DNA from: Clostridium sp. CAG:921
Lineage (GTDB): Bacteria; Bacillota; Clostridia; TANB77; CAG-465
Length of the DNA stretch: 12,184 bases
Assembly: GCA_000433135.1 (NCBI GenBank)
Contig: HF991961.1
Location: forward strand, 6,851 to 19,034
Reading direction: 5' to 3'
Part shown: positions 5,601 to 12,184 of the stretch, one piece after another
Layout of the letters: each line of letters opens with the position of its first letter
Numbering within the stretch: the stretch's first letter is position 1
Translations under genes and position numbers: made by a program
The notes under the pieces: model-generated
Seen by the model: the letters and a program-made list of their open reading frames with translations, nothing else
Databases searched by the model: none
Told to the model about the DNA's origin: nothing

Positions 5601-5706
5601 TTATATAAAACATCTAAATGATGTGTATATTTTCTATATCAAAACTACTTTCATTTTTAATTTCTACTAACACTTTTTTCGTGTTGATACTTTAATTTCG
5701 TAGCCA
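5601..5706 (-). repeat. Direct repeat copy B, containing the 3' end of intact spoIIID
   Basis: This is the partner of 4638-4743, same orientation, equal length, about 92% identical. It spans the last 15 codons and the stop of spoIIID plus 56 bp downstream. Differences inside the coding part are few (a Gly/Glu and an Ile/Val change, and TAG versus TAA), so both copies derive from a functional spoIIID end. Confidence 0.88.
5610..5624 (-). terminator. Weak hairpin after spoIIID
   Basis: A 5-bp stem (acatc/gatgt, 5-base loop) about 30 bp after the spoIIID stop is followed by UUUAUAU on the minus strand. In repeat copy A the same hairpin is broken by substitutions. It is a weak terminator at best. 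Confidence 0.3.
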
Positions 5707-5920
5707 TTCCTCCTCTTATATGTCTTTCAGATTTATTTATTTCTAATACCTTTTTGGCTTCGATCGCAAGCGAAGGATTTATTTTCTCTAGTCTTTCTGA
5801 TATATCCTTATGTACTGTTGACTTGCTAATATTAAATTTCTTGGCTGTTTGTCTTACTGTGCTTTTTGTTTCTATTATGTATATAGCAAGAATTTTGACT
5901 CTTTTTTCTATATCAGTCAT
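5657..5920 (-). CDS. spoIIID: SpoIIID, mother-cell sporulation transcription regulator, 87 aa
   Basis: SpoIIID is a small DNA-binding protein that, in the mother cell, switches sigma-E-dependent genes on or off and helps bring on sigma-K. The sequence matches the family along its length. It has a helix-turn-helix at about residues 20-43 (STVRQTAKKFNISKSTVHKD) and the conserved block ERHIRGGMATKLKY (65-78). The B. subtilis protein is a few residues longer, differing mainly in the tail. The start at 5920 has AAAGGAG seven bases upstream. It lies 69 bp after the spoIIQ-like gene on the same strand. Its last 15 codons lie inside direct repeat copy B, so the present gene end may have been supplied by the inserted segment. 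The reading frame is intact and all conserved parts are present. Confidence 0.97.
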   Translation of the reverse strand: MTDIEKRVKILAIYIIETKSTVRQTAKKFNISKSTVHKDISERLEKINPSLAIEAKKVLEINKSERHIRGGMATKLKYQHEKSVSRN

Positions 5921-5972
5921 ATTATCGCTCCTTTATATTAATTAGATTAGTACATTTTATTCATTTTCTTTA

Positions 5973-6001
5973 ATTATATACGTACATTTTTATTTGAATA
6001 T
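5973..6001 (-). promoter_or_regulatory. Possible sigma-E-like promoter before spoIIID
   Basis: On the minus strand ATATT (5997-6001) lies 16 bp before TATATAAT (5973-5980). This loosely resembles the sigma-E pattern ATATT then CATACAnT. In other species spoIIID is transcribed by sigma-E. The AT-rich context makes chance matches common. Confidence 0.3.
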
Positions 6002-6703
6002 GTATGTTGGATCTATAATTTCTTCTCCCTTTACAAGGCAAAAATGTAAGTGTGAATCATCTTTTATCTCTCCTATAGCACTAGAACCAATTTTGCCTAT
6101 TTTTTGTCCTTTAAGAACTACTTGATTTTCTTTTACTAAAACTTCTTCATCTAAATTCGAATAACAACTTTTATATCCCTGAAGGTGTTCTATTATAATT
6201 GTAGTACCATAAAATGAATCCGAATATACTTTTAAAACAACACCTTTTTCAACTGATTTTATTACTTTACCAACGTTTGCTGATATATCTATTCCATCGT
6301 GAGTTTTCCACATTTGAAGAGTTTTTGAGTATATAACTTTATCACTAGAAAACATTTTTTGAATTTTGCCATCAACAGGTTTAGAAAAGTTTACACTTTC
6401 ACTTTTATTTTTACTTTTTGATATAATTTTAGTTTTATTATTTGAATTACTTATAGTTGATACATTTGTATCTTTTGGCTCAAGACTTGAACTTACACTA
6501 ACTATTTCTTCTTTTAATGAATTTTCATTATTACTTTTAGTACTTATATTGTCAGCATTTTCTGACGCAATACTAGAAGCATTTATTTTTCCATATAATG
6601 TATATTCTTCAAGATTGTATTTATCATATGAACTTATTGCAAGTTTAATACTAATAAAACTAAGAAAAATCATACCAACCAACAGCGTGATATATTTTCT
6701 CAT
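5990..6703 (-). CDS. spoIIQ: SpoIIQ-like membrane-anchored LytM/M23 protein, 237 aa
   Basis: SpoIIQ is made in the forespore and binds SpoIIIAH of the mother cell across the intermembrane space, supporting engulfment and the feeding-tube channel. There is one N-terminal membrane helix (about 4-24), a Ser/Asn/Lys-rich linker (about 40-105), and a C-terminal LytM domain (about 106-237). Both Zn motifs are intact: HxGxD (H135, D139) and HxH (H218, H220). B. subtilis SpoIIQ has lost the first His; clostridial forms keep it. The third motif is YSNL (181-184), with Asn where active endopeptidases have His. The ATG at 6703 has no Shine-Dalgarno site, has TAA in frame just upstream, and overlaps the preceding gene by 44 bp just after a run of 11 A. 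A generic M23 peptidase is possible, but the spoIID and spoIIID neighbours favour SpoIIQ. Confidence 0.88.
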   Translation of the reverse strand: MRKYITLLVGMIFLSFISIKLAISSYDKYNLEEYTLYGKINASSIASENADNISTKSNNENSLKEEIVSVSSSLEPKDTNVSTISNSNNKTKIISKSKNKSESVNFSKPVDGKIQKMFSSDKVIYSKTLQMWKTHDGIDISANVGKVIKSVEKGVVLKVYSDSFYGTTIIIEHLQGYKSCYSNLDEEVLVKENQVVLKGQKIGKIGSSAIGEIKDDSHLHFCLVKGEEIIDPTYIFK

Positions 6704-7169
6704 TGTTAATTTTTTTTTTTACATTTTTACTTGTATACTTATTTTCCAACTTATTTTTTTCATCACTTAATTTGCTTCTTTTTTGAGATTTTTTTGGTAT
6801 AGTTTCACTTTTTAATTTTGCTCCATTTCTTCTATATACTATAATATCATTTACATTTTCCACATTACACTCAATAATTGCTCCACTTCTCGTTCTTTTT
6901 TTCTTAAATTCAATATCATCAATAATTTTCCCATTTTCCTTGTCTTTTTTAAAATTTATTATTTTTTCCTTTTCAGTTGATTTTTTTTTATTTTCTTTTC
7001 TATTTAACTTATATATTTTATCTAAGCTTTCATCATTTATATTCAATTTATCTTCTCTTATGTTATTTGAATCATTATTATTACTTTTACATATATCATT
7101 TTGATTTTTTCTTAATTTTATGATTCTAATTATTTTTTCAATTAATTTATTATTTATACTGATTTTCAT
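6660..7169 (-). CDS. Lys/Asn-rich protein of unknown function between spoIID and spoIIQ, 169 aa
   Basis: The family is not recognised. The protein is highly basic and low in complexity (KKKSTEKEKIINFKKDKENG at about 61-80), with no membrane segment. The only stretch that looks folded is about residues 94-120 (TRSGAIIECNVENVNDIIVY). The start at 7169 has GAGGTG about eight bases upstream and lies 21 bp after the spoIID stop, so it is read with spoIID. Its end overlaps the spoIIQ-like gene by 44 bp in another frame. The run of 11 A (6710-6720) falls in its codons 150-154. Losing one A there would join its first 153 or so residues in frame to the spoIIQ-like protein, as a cytosolic extension before the membrane helix. 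It may be a real coupling gene, a decayed gene, or half of a slippage fusion. Confidence 0.65.
   Translation of the reverse strand: MKISINNKLIEKIIRIIKLRKNQNDICKSNNNDSNNIREDKLNINDESLDKIYKLNRKENKKKSTEKEKIINFKKDKENGKIIDDIEFKKKRTRSGAIIECNVENVNDIIVYRRNGAKLKSETIPKKSQKRSKLSDEKNKLENKYTSKNVKKKINNEKIYHAVGWYDFS
6710..6720. repeat. Run of 11 A (minus strand) at the gene overlap before spoIIQ
   Basis: The tract lies six bases before the spoIIQ-like ATG and inside the 3' end of the upstream gene. Homopolymers of this length are prone to RNA polymerase slippage and length mutation. No ribosome binding site is present in the region. Confidence 0.7.
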
Positions 7170-7190
7170 ATGTATTCACCTCAATAATTA

Positions 7191-8213
7191 CTAATTTAGT
7201 TTTGTTACCTCAATGCCTGTATAGTAATGTTTAATTATATCTACGTAATTCATTCCACTATTTGCATAAAAATTTGCACCAACTTGACTCATACCAACGC
7301 CATGTCCATAACCTATAACGTTAAAAGTAATGTTATTATTATCAGCTACTATAGTAAAATTAGTTGATTTTAGCCCAAAGATTGTTCTTAACTTTTCAGC
7401 GCTTATTAAAAATTTACCAACCATGATATTTTTTACTCTACCACTAGTGGTAAATTCATTTATCTTAGAATTTTTTATCTCTTCAATATTAAGCTCATCC
7501 GTTACTAAATTATTACTTAGTAATTTTTCTTTAAATTCTAAGAATGGAATTACATTTTGACTAGTCCTATTTGCATATCCTTCATCTTCACTACTTTCAA
7601 CGGATAATAAATATGGTAATTTCTCTCCTCCCCATATTTGATCAATATTTTCTGTTTTAATAGGACTACTAGCATGAAAAAATGCCTTTATACATTCACC
7701 ATTATATGTAATTATTTCATTTTGTGTTGACACTACTGCCTCATTTACCTTATCCCAATATTCTAACTTTGTGATTTCATCTATGTCTTTTCTTCCCCAT
7801 ATTTCAAAAAGTTTTTCTTTTGGATAAAAAGCTTGGCAATGTGCATAATTATCGCATATATCTGCTCCATCCCCCTCAGCATTATTTAATATTTTTCTAT
7901 ATGTATAAGTCCTGGCAACAAGTGCTTGAGCCTTTAATGCCTCAATATTATATGTTGGTGACATTTCTGATGGGACAACACCTCTTAGATAATCATTAAT
8001 ATCCATAGCCACAATTTCACCAGTTTTTGAAAATCTTACTCTAATAGTTTGATTAGCTTTATATTCAATAGTATTTTTCTCTTCTTTCTTTTTAATTATT
8101 TCATCTTGTTTTACTTTTTCATTTTTATTTATAATATTATTGACTAACAAAAGAATGCATATTGATATTATTAAAAGAAGAGTAAAAAAATATATAGTAG
8201 GCTTTTTCTTCAC
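7191..8213 (-). CDS. spoIID: SpoIID lytic transglycosylase of engulfment, 340 aa
   Basis: SpoIID cleaves septal peptidoglycan glycan strands in the engulfing mother-cell membrane, with SpoIIP and SpoIIM. It has one N-terminal membrane helix (about 7-25), a charged linker, and the SpoIID domain from about 55 to the end. The catalytic Glu is E83 in VVPSEMSP, followed by IEALKAQALVARTYT. Also present are the Cys pair C120/C126 (DICDNYAHCQAF), FFHASS (178-183), IWGGEKLPYL (193-202), and the C-terminal signature GYGHGVGMSQVGANFYA (301-317). The usual SGG after FHxx is SPI here. The start is GTG at 8213 with AGGTGG just upstream; an overlapping ATG is out of frame. It is first of the minus-strand run spoIID, Lys-rich gene, spoIIQ and spoIIID. 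Expression by sigma-E is expected from other species; I found no clear matching promoter in 8214-8311. Confidence 0.96.
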   Translation of the reverse strand: MKKKPTIYFFTLLLIISICILLLVNNIINKNEKVKQDEIIKKKEEKNTIEYKANQTIRVRFSKTGEIVAMDINDYLRGVVPSEMSPTYNIEALKAQALVARTYTYRKILNNAEGDGADICDNYAHCQAFYPKEKLFEIWGRKDIDEITKLEYWDKVNEAVVSTQNEIITYNGECIKAFFHASSPIKTENIDQIWGGEKLPYLLSVESSEDEGYANRTSQNVIPFLEFKEKLLSNNLVTDELNIEEIKNSKINEFTTSGRVKNIMVGKFLISAEKLRTIFGLKSTNFTIVADNNNITFNVIGYGHGVGMSQVGANFYANSGMNYVDIIKHYYTGIEVTKLN

Positions 8214-8311
8214 ATTACCACCTACTATATATATATTCTTCTTTGTTCATATTATTACTGTTTGTCCATATGTTACAAAATGTTATCTTTTTTTCATACT
8301 TCAAAATACAC

Positions 8312-8352
8312 AAAAAAAAGCCATGTAGTGACAAATCTGCCACTACACAGCT
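8312..8352 (-). terminator. Terminator after the 73-aa membrane protein gene
   Basis: A 12-bp stem with two G-U pairs (8341-8352 with 8319-8330; core tgtagtg/cactaca) has a 10-base loop. A run of eight U follows on the minus strand (8312-8319). It separates the small gene from spoIID. Confidence 0.9.
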
Positions 8353-8368
8353 TACAGCAATATTACAA

Positions 8369-8590
8369 TTATCTTCTTCCGTGTGCCCTTGCAACTTCCA
8401 TTGCTGCACCAAGAAAATAAATTAACGACACCCAAAACACAACAGCAGAAATCAATGTAACAGTTATACATGCACCAATTGCTGTAGCAACCGCACCTAA
8501 TACCGCTATATTTTTTTTGTTCTTTACATTTTCCTCAATAGCCTCCTTGCCATTTTCTAATGTTACCATAACGTTCTTTACTTTCTTCAT
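8369..8590 (-). CDS. Small membrane protein of unknown function, 73 aa
   Basis: The family is not recognised. A charged N-terminus (MKKVKNVMVTLENGKEAIEE) is followed by a long hydrophobic stretch at about residues 28-63, enough for one or two membrane segments. It contains an Ala/Gly-rich first half (AVLGAVATAIGA) and an aromatic second half (FWVSLIYFLG). The end is basic (VARAHGRR). The start at 8590 has AAGAGGT four bases upstream. It forms its own transcription unit between two strong terminators, with a promoter that includes an ATT triplet run. Nothing ties it to sporulation except position. It could be a small toxin-like or envelope-stress peptide; that is a guess. Confidence 0.7.
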   Translation of the reverse strand: MKKVKNVMVTLENGKEAIEENVKNKKNIAVLGAVATAIGACITVTLISAVVFWVSLIYFLGAAMEVARAHGRR

Positions 8591-8608
8591 TTTTACCTCT
8601 TTCTTTTA

Positions 8609-8636
8609 ATAATAATAATAATAAAACAAATGTCAA
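8609..8636 (-). promoter_or_regulatory. Promoter of the 73-aa gene, -10 inside an ATT microsatellite
   Basis: On the minus strand TTGACA (8631-8636) is followed after 16 bp by TATTAT (8609-8614). The spacer and -10 are built from repeated ATT triplets, so several -10 registers are possible. The intergenic stretch 8591-8886 otherwise holds only A/T-rich sequence and the terminator at 8823-8860. Confidence 0.5.
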
Positions 8637-8822
8637 CGAGTTACGAAAAAATTTTCCTCCTTTCTCTTAATCAAAAGAAAAATAAAATAATATAAAATCT
8701 ATATTATGTAAAGTATTATATCATATGAATTTAATATTGTAAATAGAATTTTTAATTTTTTCCTTTTTATTTAACTTATTTAATTTATTTAATTTTGTTT
8801 AATATATTATTTATTATATAAT

Positions 8823-8860
8823 AATGAAAAAAGTGGAGAAACTATCCCCACCTTTTCATT
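8823..8860 (-). terminator. Terminator of the giant surface protein gene
   Basis: On the minus strand ggtgggga (8845-8852) pairs with tctccact (8832-8839), with two G-U pairs and a 5-base loop, followed by six U (8827-8832 region). Flanking aatgaaaa/ttttcatt extends the stem. It lies about 30 bp past the stop at 8887. Confidence 0.8.
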
Positions 8861-8886
8861 ATTATCACACTATAATACATAGCACG

Positions 8887-11800
8887 TTATTCAAAGTCAT
8901 TAGCAGCTCTATTATCTGTATCATACAAAATAACAGTTCCTCTAACTTTATTATATGTATTTTGATCTTTTATTCTCCAAACGCCATTTTCTAACTGAAT
9001 TCTTAAATCACCACTAAAGTTTCTACCTGATTGTATACCAAGATAACCTTCATAATCCCACTGTGTTGTATTTAAAATTTCATTGCCAGATGAATCTCTA
9101 TCGTTTTGATCATAACCAATAATTATAGTTGTATCTTTTTGTTTAGTTATGCATTCAATATTAAACTTAACACCAATATATCCATTTGTAAGTGGTTTAT
9201 TTATGTCATTGTTATTTTTATCAACAACTATAGTTGAATTTGGTAACTTAAACTCACCATACCAAGTTTGAATATATGATGGATCTTGATAATAACTCAT
9301 CATGTTCTCAGTTAATGTAAATCCGTTTTTACTTCCAATAGATAGCTTTTGAAGTTTATCTGACAGCTTTCCTGTATTCATTGTAGAATCTAAAATGTCT
9401 TGAGTTGCTCTATATCCATCATTTGGCTTAAAGTAAATATCATAATTGCTTCCTTCAAATGTTACATATTTTCCACTTGAATTTTTATAATACAATACTA
9501 CATTATCATTAAATGTTGTACCATCCTTACTTATATAATAATATGATGGTTTTATAACAATCGTTCTAGTAGCACCATTTCCTGGTGTATAAGAACCTGC
9601 AGTTTTTAAATCAAAACTAAATCTATAACCAAGTTTTGGAGCTTGTAAATAAGATGAATCTACATGTTTTGCTGGTCCAAGAGGTAATATTGCTTTTGTA
9701 GAGATCTTATTTAGTACTGAATCTGATCTTGTCTCAATTACATTTGATCCTTGCGATTCTCCATTTTTACTTACTATTAATCTTTTTATTCCAGAGAAAT
9801 AATAAATTCCTGTTGATTCATTTACATTATCATCAATTGATTTTCTAAACACATTTTTAAAGTTAACATCTAAGCAATCAGTTACTTTAAAATCATATAT
9901 TCTATCTAAAGTTATAATTTTTGCTGTATTTTGCGCATAGTACAATGAATCTGCTTCCATTTCAATTTTATTACTTGCTCCATCTTCATATAATACATTT
10001 TTCTTAGTTCCGTCTACATCTATAACATGATTTTTAGATGGATTTTTCTCATCACAAGAAGTTGCATTAGAATTTATCTCAGTATTTGCTATTATACTAA
10101 GTAATCCTGTAGATGACTTAGTTGAAGTAGCTGTTAAACTAGTATTATTATTTATTACTGTATTTGTCAAAACAGTATTCGCATTTTTAGTACATGCTAT
10201 AACTTTTATATTTCCTGTTACTGAAGAAGCTGTTGTGCCACTAGCTTCTTTTGCATCAACTCTACCACCAGATGGTACCTCAATTTTTGTATTTGAATCA
10301 AGCATTCCATACTCTTTATATAGCTTTCCATCTGAAGTATATACTCTTACATTAGATACTTTAAAATCTAATATTACCCAATAATTTTTTAAATAATTGC
10401 TTATATTTATATTTTTGTTATATACAGTTCCTGTATATGAAAGATCAAGTTTTGGTACCACTGTAAATTCTGAATTTTTTTCTATTACTGAGCCATCTAA
10501 TGAACCAACAGAATGATCTACGTAACTATCTTTCATTTTTATTTCAGGCTTTTCAACCTTTAATGGTGTATATACATTAATTTTTGTTGTATTTTCGTCG
10601 CTAGAAACAGATTCGATATTTTTATGTAGAACTTTTCCTTTATTGTCCCCAACAACACCAACAATATCATACATTGCAACACCATTTGGAGTCCTTACGC
10701 CATTAAATTTATCTTCATTTACTCTTTGCTTGTTATTTATATTCTTAAAGTTTTCTTTCGTAGTTGTAGGAAGTGACTTAACAGCAGCATTTATAGCGTC
10801 TTTATCTTTTGGATCAATATTACTAAATAACTTTTCTGTATTTTGTGCCTGAAGTATATCATTTAAAGTTAAATCAAATTTTCCATTTGAATTTATTACA
10901 CCATCACTACCAGTTGAAACAAATTTTGCTTTACCATCTTCATCATCTTTATTTGAAATGTAACCTCCTACCAATTGATATGCATCATATTCTTCTATAG
11001 TATATATTTTCTTACCTTCATTTGTAACACCAGTTAACTTATACACTAATGTATATGGCGATACAGTTGTTGTTTGAAGATATGGTCTTACATATTCTGT
11101 AATTGGTACATATGCTACTTTACACTTGCTACTTTCATCAACAGCATTTGCATTTATAGTTTCACCATCTTTATTTTCAACATCAATATATGTTTTTGGC
11201 TCAGGAGTAGTTCCTGGAACTGGACACTTTTCAGGTTTATCACATGGTGGTACTCCACCATCATTAGTGTAGAAAAAGTCAACATATGTTGTAGTATTTT
11301 TACCACTTATATTTACTTCTTGAGAATTAACCATTGCAGTACTTTTCTCATCCTTTTGGTTATTATACTTTGTGTATCCAACACATTCATATTTAGCAGC
11401 TAACTTATATACTGACCTAGATTTTTCAACATTTAAAGTATCAGTACTTTCTATTTCGTAATATTCACCATATCCCTCTTTGCTATTGTTACTATCTATT
11501 ATATCAACGCTAGTGTTATGAAGTGGTTTGTCATTTTCACCGCCTTTTACTTCTATAGTACTATTATCGTTCTTGTCATTTACAATACTAACATTATAGT
11601 ATTTAGAATTATGTGTAACTACTTGTGTAGGATTACTTAATATTTCATTAGCTAGTTTATAATACTTAGTTGCTCCATCAACAACACGTGAATATGTTGC
11701 ATATTCTTTTGTAGTTTCAACAAAATGTCTAACATAAACTTTACTTTTTGCAATTTTGTAAAATTTATATCTTACTATACTATAATCGCCACCGTACTTT

Positions 11801-12184
11801 AAAGTTTCATTATTTATTCCGCTTTCATTTATTTTATTAATCGAAATTTTATATATTTCACTATATTTTTTATTTTTTATATCACTTTTTGCAGCGCTAT
11901 GATTACTTGCTGTAGATGCCACTGCACCTTGATACTTATAACTTGCTCCATCAATTTTATATACAACGTCTTTTTCTTCTTTATATTTCTCACTTAATAT
12001 TTCAACTGGTATATCTTTACTAAATCCTGTTGATGTAGTCACGAGATGCTTTAAAATATTATCATTTGCATCTACAAATTGTACATCTACAACTCTTGGA
12101 GTAAAATATATATCAAGAGTTATTCCTCTTGTATCTTGATCTGGCTTAAATTTAATTAAACTAGTATTAATATCACTTAACTTA
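8887..12184 (-). CDS. Giant beta-rich, probably surface-exposed protein, N-terminus outside window
   Basis: The frame is open to the right edge, so about 1098 residues are visible and the true start is beyond the window. An internal GTG at 12042 is only the first usable start codon inside the window, and it has no convincing ribosome site. The family is not recognised. The visible N-terminal region (about 1-310) begins VVDVQFVDANDNILKH and ends TTYVDFFYT, with Tyr/Lys/Thr-rich segments between, resembling Gram-positive MucBP-like or repeat adhesin domains. A Cys-Pro hinge follows (GVPPCDKPEKCPVPGTTPEP, nt about 11195-11256). The remaining 770 residues are Asn/Ser/Thr/Asp-rich with predicted beta structure. 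There is no membrane segment, LPXTG motif or cell-wall repeat at the C-terminus (ends NRAANDFE), so it may be secreted or held from its N-terminus. It ends at its own terminator, separate from the sporulation cluster. Confidence 0.8.
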   Translation of the reverse strand, partial: KLSDINTSLIKFKPDQDTRGITLDIYFTPRVVDVQFVDANDNILKHLVTTSTGFSKDIPVEILSEKYKEEKDVVYKIDGASYKYQGAVASTASNHSAAKSDIKNKKYSEIYKISINKINESGINNETLKYGGDYSIVRYKFYKIAKSKVYVRHFVETTKEYATYSRVVDGATKYYKLANEILSNPTQVVTHNSKYYNVSIVNDKNDNSTIEVKGGENDKPLHNTSVDIIDSNNSKEGYGEYYEIESTDTLNVEKSRSVYKLAAKYECVGYTKYNNQKDEKSTAMVNSQEVNISGKNTTTYVDFFYTNDGGVPPCDKPEKCPVPGTTPEPKTYIDVENKDGETINANAVDESSKCKVAYVPITEYVRPYLQTTTVSPYTLVYKLTGVTNEGKKIYTIEEYDAYQLVGGYISNKDDEDGKAKFVSTGSDGVINSNGKFDLTLNDILQAQNTEKLFSNIDPKDKDAINAAVKSLPTTTKENFKNINNKQRVNEDKFNGVRTPNGVAMYDIVGVVGDNKGKVLHKNIESVSSDENTTKINVYTPLKVEKPEIKMKDSYVDHSVGSLDGSVIEKNSEFTVVPKLDLSYTGTVYNKNINISNYLKNYWVILDFKVSNVRVYTSDGKLYKEYGMLDSNTKIEVPSGGRVDAKEASGTTASSVTGNIKVIACTKNANTVLTNTVINNNTSLTATSTKSSTGLLSIIANTEINSNATSCDEKNPSKNHVIDVDGTKKNVLYEDGASNKIEMEADSLYYAQNTAKIITLDRIYDFKVTDCLDVNFKNVFRKSIDDNVNESTGIYYFSGIKRLIVSKNGESQGSNVIETRSDSVLNKISTKAILPLGPAKHVDSSYLQAPKLGYRFSFDLKTAGSYTPGNGATRTIVIKPSYYYISKDGTTFNDNVVLYYKNSSGKYVTFEGSNYDIYFKPNDGYRATQDILDSTMNTGKLSDKLQKLSIGSKNGFTLTENMMSYYQDPSYIQTWYGEFKLPNSTIVVDKNNNDINKPLTNGYIGVKFNIECITKQKDTTIIIGYDQNDRDSSGNEILNTTQWDYEGYLGIQSGRNFSGDLRIQLENGVWRIKDQNTYNKVRGTVILYDTDNRAANDFE

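Noticed and set aside
8215..8412. 65-residue minus-strand frame between the 73-aa gene and spoIID
   Set aside because: It starts inside the 73-aa gene, crosses the strong terminator at 8312-8352 and has no convincing ribosome site.
1..12184. CRISPR array, tRNA, rRNA or insertion sequence
   Set aside because: No regularly spaced repeats, cloverleaf-like sequences, rRNA-like blocks or transposase reading frames were seen on either strand.

Overview
The window comes from an AT-rich, endospore-forming Gram-positive anaerobe of the Clostridia type. The evidence is the minus-strand run spoIID, a Lys-rich unknown gene, spoIIQ-like M23 gene, spoIIID and mbl, which is a conserved sporulation and cell-shape order in clostridia. 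Shine-Dalgarno sites are strong, sigma-A-type promoters are near consensus, and Trp is encoded by TGG, so the ordinary bacterial code applies. Assignment below class level is not possible from the sequence alone.

Layout, left to right. Positions 1-920 hold two tandem minus-strand genes for small type IV pilin-like (pseudopilin-like) proteins behind a good promoter; the left one runs off the window. Positions 1035-1153 hold two terminators. Positions 1174-2343 hold a minus-strand gene for a secreted or membrane-anchored Cys-rich, Ig-like and Ser/Thr-rich protein, visibly more GC-rich than everything around it and flanked by a 13-bp direct repeat. Positions 2344-2733 are a divergent promoter region. 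Positions 2734-3345 hold a plus-strand gene for an unknown Cys/His-rich protein, followed by a bidirectional terminator shared with mbl (3511-4527, minus).

Between mbl and spoIIID lies the most unusual part. A segment of about 860 bp is bracketed by two 106-bp direct repeats, about 92% identical by hand alignment, each containing the 3' end of spoIIID. The left copy is an orphan fragment and the right copy belongs to the intact gene. The bracketed segment carries what I read as a decayed type III toxin-antitoxin locus: a promoter, a short structured RNA in the antitoxin position, a hairpin terminator, and a ToxN/AbiQ-superfamily (CptN/TenpN-like) toxin gene broken by one nonsense codon and two homopolymer frameshifts.

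Positions 5657-8213 are the sporulation cluster. SpoIID (septal peptidoglycan remodelling) and the SpoIIQ-like LytM protein act in engulfment, and SpoIIID is a mother-cell transcription regulator. The spoIIQ-like gene lacks a visible ribosome binding site and starts inside the preceding gene just after a run of 11 A, which suggests translational coupling or slippage. Upstream of the cluster are a 73-residue membrane protein gene with its own promoter and terminator, and then the 3' part of a very large gene (8887 to beyond the right edge) for a beta-rich, probably surface-exposed protein. No tRNA, rRNA, CRISPR array or insertion sequence was recognised.
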